A DNA stretch of 64,000 nt. Origin: CAWGET01 sp963821715. GTDB taxonomy: Bacteria; Bacteroidota; Ignavibacteria; Ignavibacteriales; Melioribacteraceae. Both the position numbers and the translations under genes were made by a program. The stretch lies in assembly GCA_963821715.1 (NCBI GenBank), contig CAWGET010000010.1, positions 434,001 to 498,000 of the forward strand. Direction: 5' to 3'. The notes beneath the pieces are model-generated. The model was not told where the DNA came from, did not search any database, and saw only the letters and a program-made list of their open reading frames with translations. Positions 62,856 to 64,000 of this stretch are shown here, one piece after another. How positions within the stretch are numbered: position 1 is the first letter of the stretch; every line of letters begins with the position of its first letter.

Positions 62856-63692
62856 GTGATAGAAAATAAAGATGTAGACAAAATTATTGATTTGGCTTTA
62901 TCCGAAGATATCGGCGCAGGCGATATTTCGACGAATCTATTAATTCCTTCGGACAAAAAAGCCGCTGCTTTTATGAAAGCAAAGTCCGATGGCATAATTG
63001 CCGGACTTTCGGTAGCGGAAAGAGTTTTTAAAAAACTGGACGAGAATTTGATTTGGAAGCAAAAATTCAACGACGGAGATAAAGTTATTAAGGGTGATAT
63101 CCTCGTGGAATTTGAAGGATCCTACCGGGCGATTTTGACGGGAGAAAGAACGGCATTAAATTTTTTGCAAAGGATGTCGGGTATAGCAACTGCGGCTTCT
63201 CAATTTGTTGAAGCAGTCAAAGGAACAAACGCAAAAATACTCGATACTCGGAAGACGGCGCCGGGATTAAGAGCACTGGACAAATACGCAGTAAAATCTG
63301 GCGGCGGAACGAACCATAGAATAGGTTTATTCGATATGGTAATGATAAAGGATAATCACATAAAAGTTGCCGGAGGAATTTTACCTGCAATTGTAAATGT
63401 AAGAAAAGATTTGAAAGCAGGGATTAAGATTGAAGTTGAAACTTCTAATTTAAGCGAAGTTGAAGAAGCGCTTGAGGCCGGCGCCGATATAATTATGCTT
63501 GATAACATGACGACTGAAATGATGAAGAGGGCGGTTGAAAAAATCAACGGGCGCGCGCAAGTTGAAGCTTCGGGAAATGTGACGTTAAAGCGGGTTAGGG
63601 AAATTGCCGAAACGGGAGTCGATTTTATTTCCATCGGAGCTCTTACGCATTCGGTAGCCGCGTTCGATATTGGTCAATATATTTCCGAATGA
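62856..63692 (+). CDS. nadC: nicotinate-nucleotide pyrophosphorylase (carboxylating)
   Basis: 278 residues starting at GTG. It converts quinolinate and PRPP to nicotinate mononucleotide. Conserved parts are LSEDIGAGDISTNLLIP, GERTALNFLQRMSGIAT, ILDTRKTAPGLRALDKYAVKSGGGTNHRIGLFDMVMIKDNHI (Arg/Lys/His PRPP and quinolinate contacts) and IGALTHSVAAFDI. It lies 42 bases after nadB and 55 before nadA. Confidence 0.96.
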   Translation: MIENKDVDKIIDLALSEDIGAGDISTNLLIPSDKKAAAFMKAKSDGIIAGLSVAERVFKKLDENLIWKQKFNDGDKVIKGDILVEFEGSYRAILTGERTALNFLQRMSGIATAASQFVEAVKGTNAKILDTRKTAPGLRALDKYAVKSGGGTNHRIGLFDMVMIKDNHIKVAGGILPAIVNVRKDLKAGIKIEVETSNLSEVEEALEAGADIIMLDNMTTEMMKRAVEKINGRAQVEASGNVTLKRVREIAETGVDFISIGALTHSVAAFDIGQYISE

Positions 63693-63747
63693 AAGAAACT
63701 TTATCTTAAGGATTATGTTTAATTAATTAACCAACCACATTTAATGA

Positions 63748-64000
63748 ATGCCAAAAATGAAAAATGAATTTTACGTAAAAGAGATAAATAGATTAAAAAA
63801 AGAAAAAAACGCCGTGATTTTGGCGCACAATTATCAGATTCCCGAAATTCAGGACATTGCTGATTATGTGGGCGATTCACTCGGTTTGGCGCAGGAAGCC
63901 GCGCGGACAGAAGCGGATATAATCGTGTTTTGCGGGGTTCATTTTATGGCGGAAACTGCTTCGATAATTTCCCCGGATAAGAAGGTTCTAATTCCCGATC
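63748..64000 (+). CDS. nadA: quinolinate synthase A, N-terminal part (runs off the window)
   Basis: The first 84 residues are visible. AVILAHNYQIPEIQDIADYVGDSLGLAQEAA and VFCGVHFMAETASIISPDKKVLIPD are the N-terminal signatures of NadA, including the first cluster cysteine (FCGVHFMAE). The enzyme condenses iminoaspartate with dihydroxyacetone phosphate using a 4Fe-4S cluster. A second ATG nine bases on (MKNEFYVKE) is an equally plausible start. The window ends before the rest of the gene. Confidence 0.95.
   Translation, partial: MPKMKNEFYVKEINRLKKEKNAVILAHNYQIPEIQDIADYVGDSLGLAQEAARTEADIIVFCGVHFMAETASIISPDKKVLIPD

Noticed and set aside
1..64000. CRISPR array, tRNA, rRNA or intact insertion sequence
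   Set aside because: Looked for regularly spaced repeats, tRNA-like cloverleaf signals and transposase motifs by eye and found none. A covariance-model or transposase search could still reveal a degraded one.

Overview
The window looks like chromosome from a member of the Ignavibacteriota (Ignavibacteria, Chlorobi/Bacteroidota side). The evidence is AT-rich, low-redundancy coding, three secreted proteins ending in the NYPNPFNP-type C-terminal sorting domain of the type IX secretion system, a GWxTD protein, many OmpR-type and outer-membrane components of Bacteroidota flavour, and dispersed short palindromic repeats. This is inferred from protein character only. No rRNA, tRNA, CRISPR array, integrase or intact insertion sequence was found.

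Layout. 1-7 kb: the end of a STAS protein, a U32 (TrhP-like) tRNA-modification protein, a Tat-exported D-aminoacylase-like amidohydrolase, an lrp-glnA pair, a histidine kinase and a Mut7-C RNase. 7.2-16.3 kb: an accessory block with a PepSY-like periplasmic protein, a TonB receptor with a large internal deletion, and a response regulator-kinase-TolC-MFP-RND efflux operon. It is bounded on the right by a 75-bp relic of the 5' end of a Mut7-C gene, and three of its transcription units share an 11-bp-period direct repeat that could be the regulator's operator. 16.3-33 kb: enoyl-CoA hydratase, a frameshifted HAD phosphatase, fructose-bisphosphate aldolase, an EEP hydrolase, a GlcNAc-kinase-like/AmpG-like salvage pair, UbiA prenyltransferase, PfkB kinase plus TamA-like protein, rimO-GWxTD, YitT and DUF4139. 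33-45 kb: fasciclin, dodecin, esterase, yjjX, GNAT, a HigBA-like toxin-antitoxin, PhzF, a lipoprotein-GAF/sigma-54 activator-PEGA Ser/Thr kinase signalling cluster, a kelch secreted protein and a DUF433/DUF5615 toxin-antitoxin. 45-51 kb: secreted and lipoproteins of unknown role. 51-64 kb: an ABC transporter with a LolA-like protein, a GH3-beta-lactamase fusion, methylglyoxal synthase, a sodium:solute symporter with an outer-membrane protein, YgjV, and the nadB-nadC-nadA NAD synthesis cluster.

Functional themes. Cell-wall salvage is spread over three loci (AmpG-like permease, BadF-type sugar kinase, GH3-beta-lactamase fusion). Metal or drug efflux is concentrated in the accessory block. De novo NAD synthesis closes the window.

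The most unusual pattern is that six otherwise conserved genes (HAD phosphatase, yjjX, the sigma-54 activator, the kelch protein, a small lipoprotein and ygjV) are each split by a shift in the same direction (+1), as if each carried one extra nucleotide. Sequencing or assembly error, gene decay and +1 recoding are all open explanations. The other strong leads are the Mut7-C relic bounding the efflux block, the shared operator-like repeat inside it, and a zinc-ligand substitution in the D-aminoacylase-like protein.
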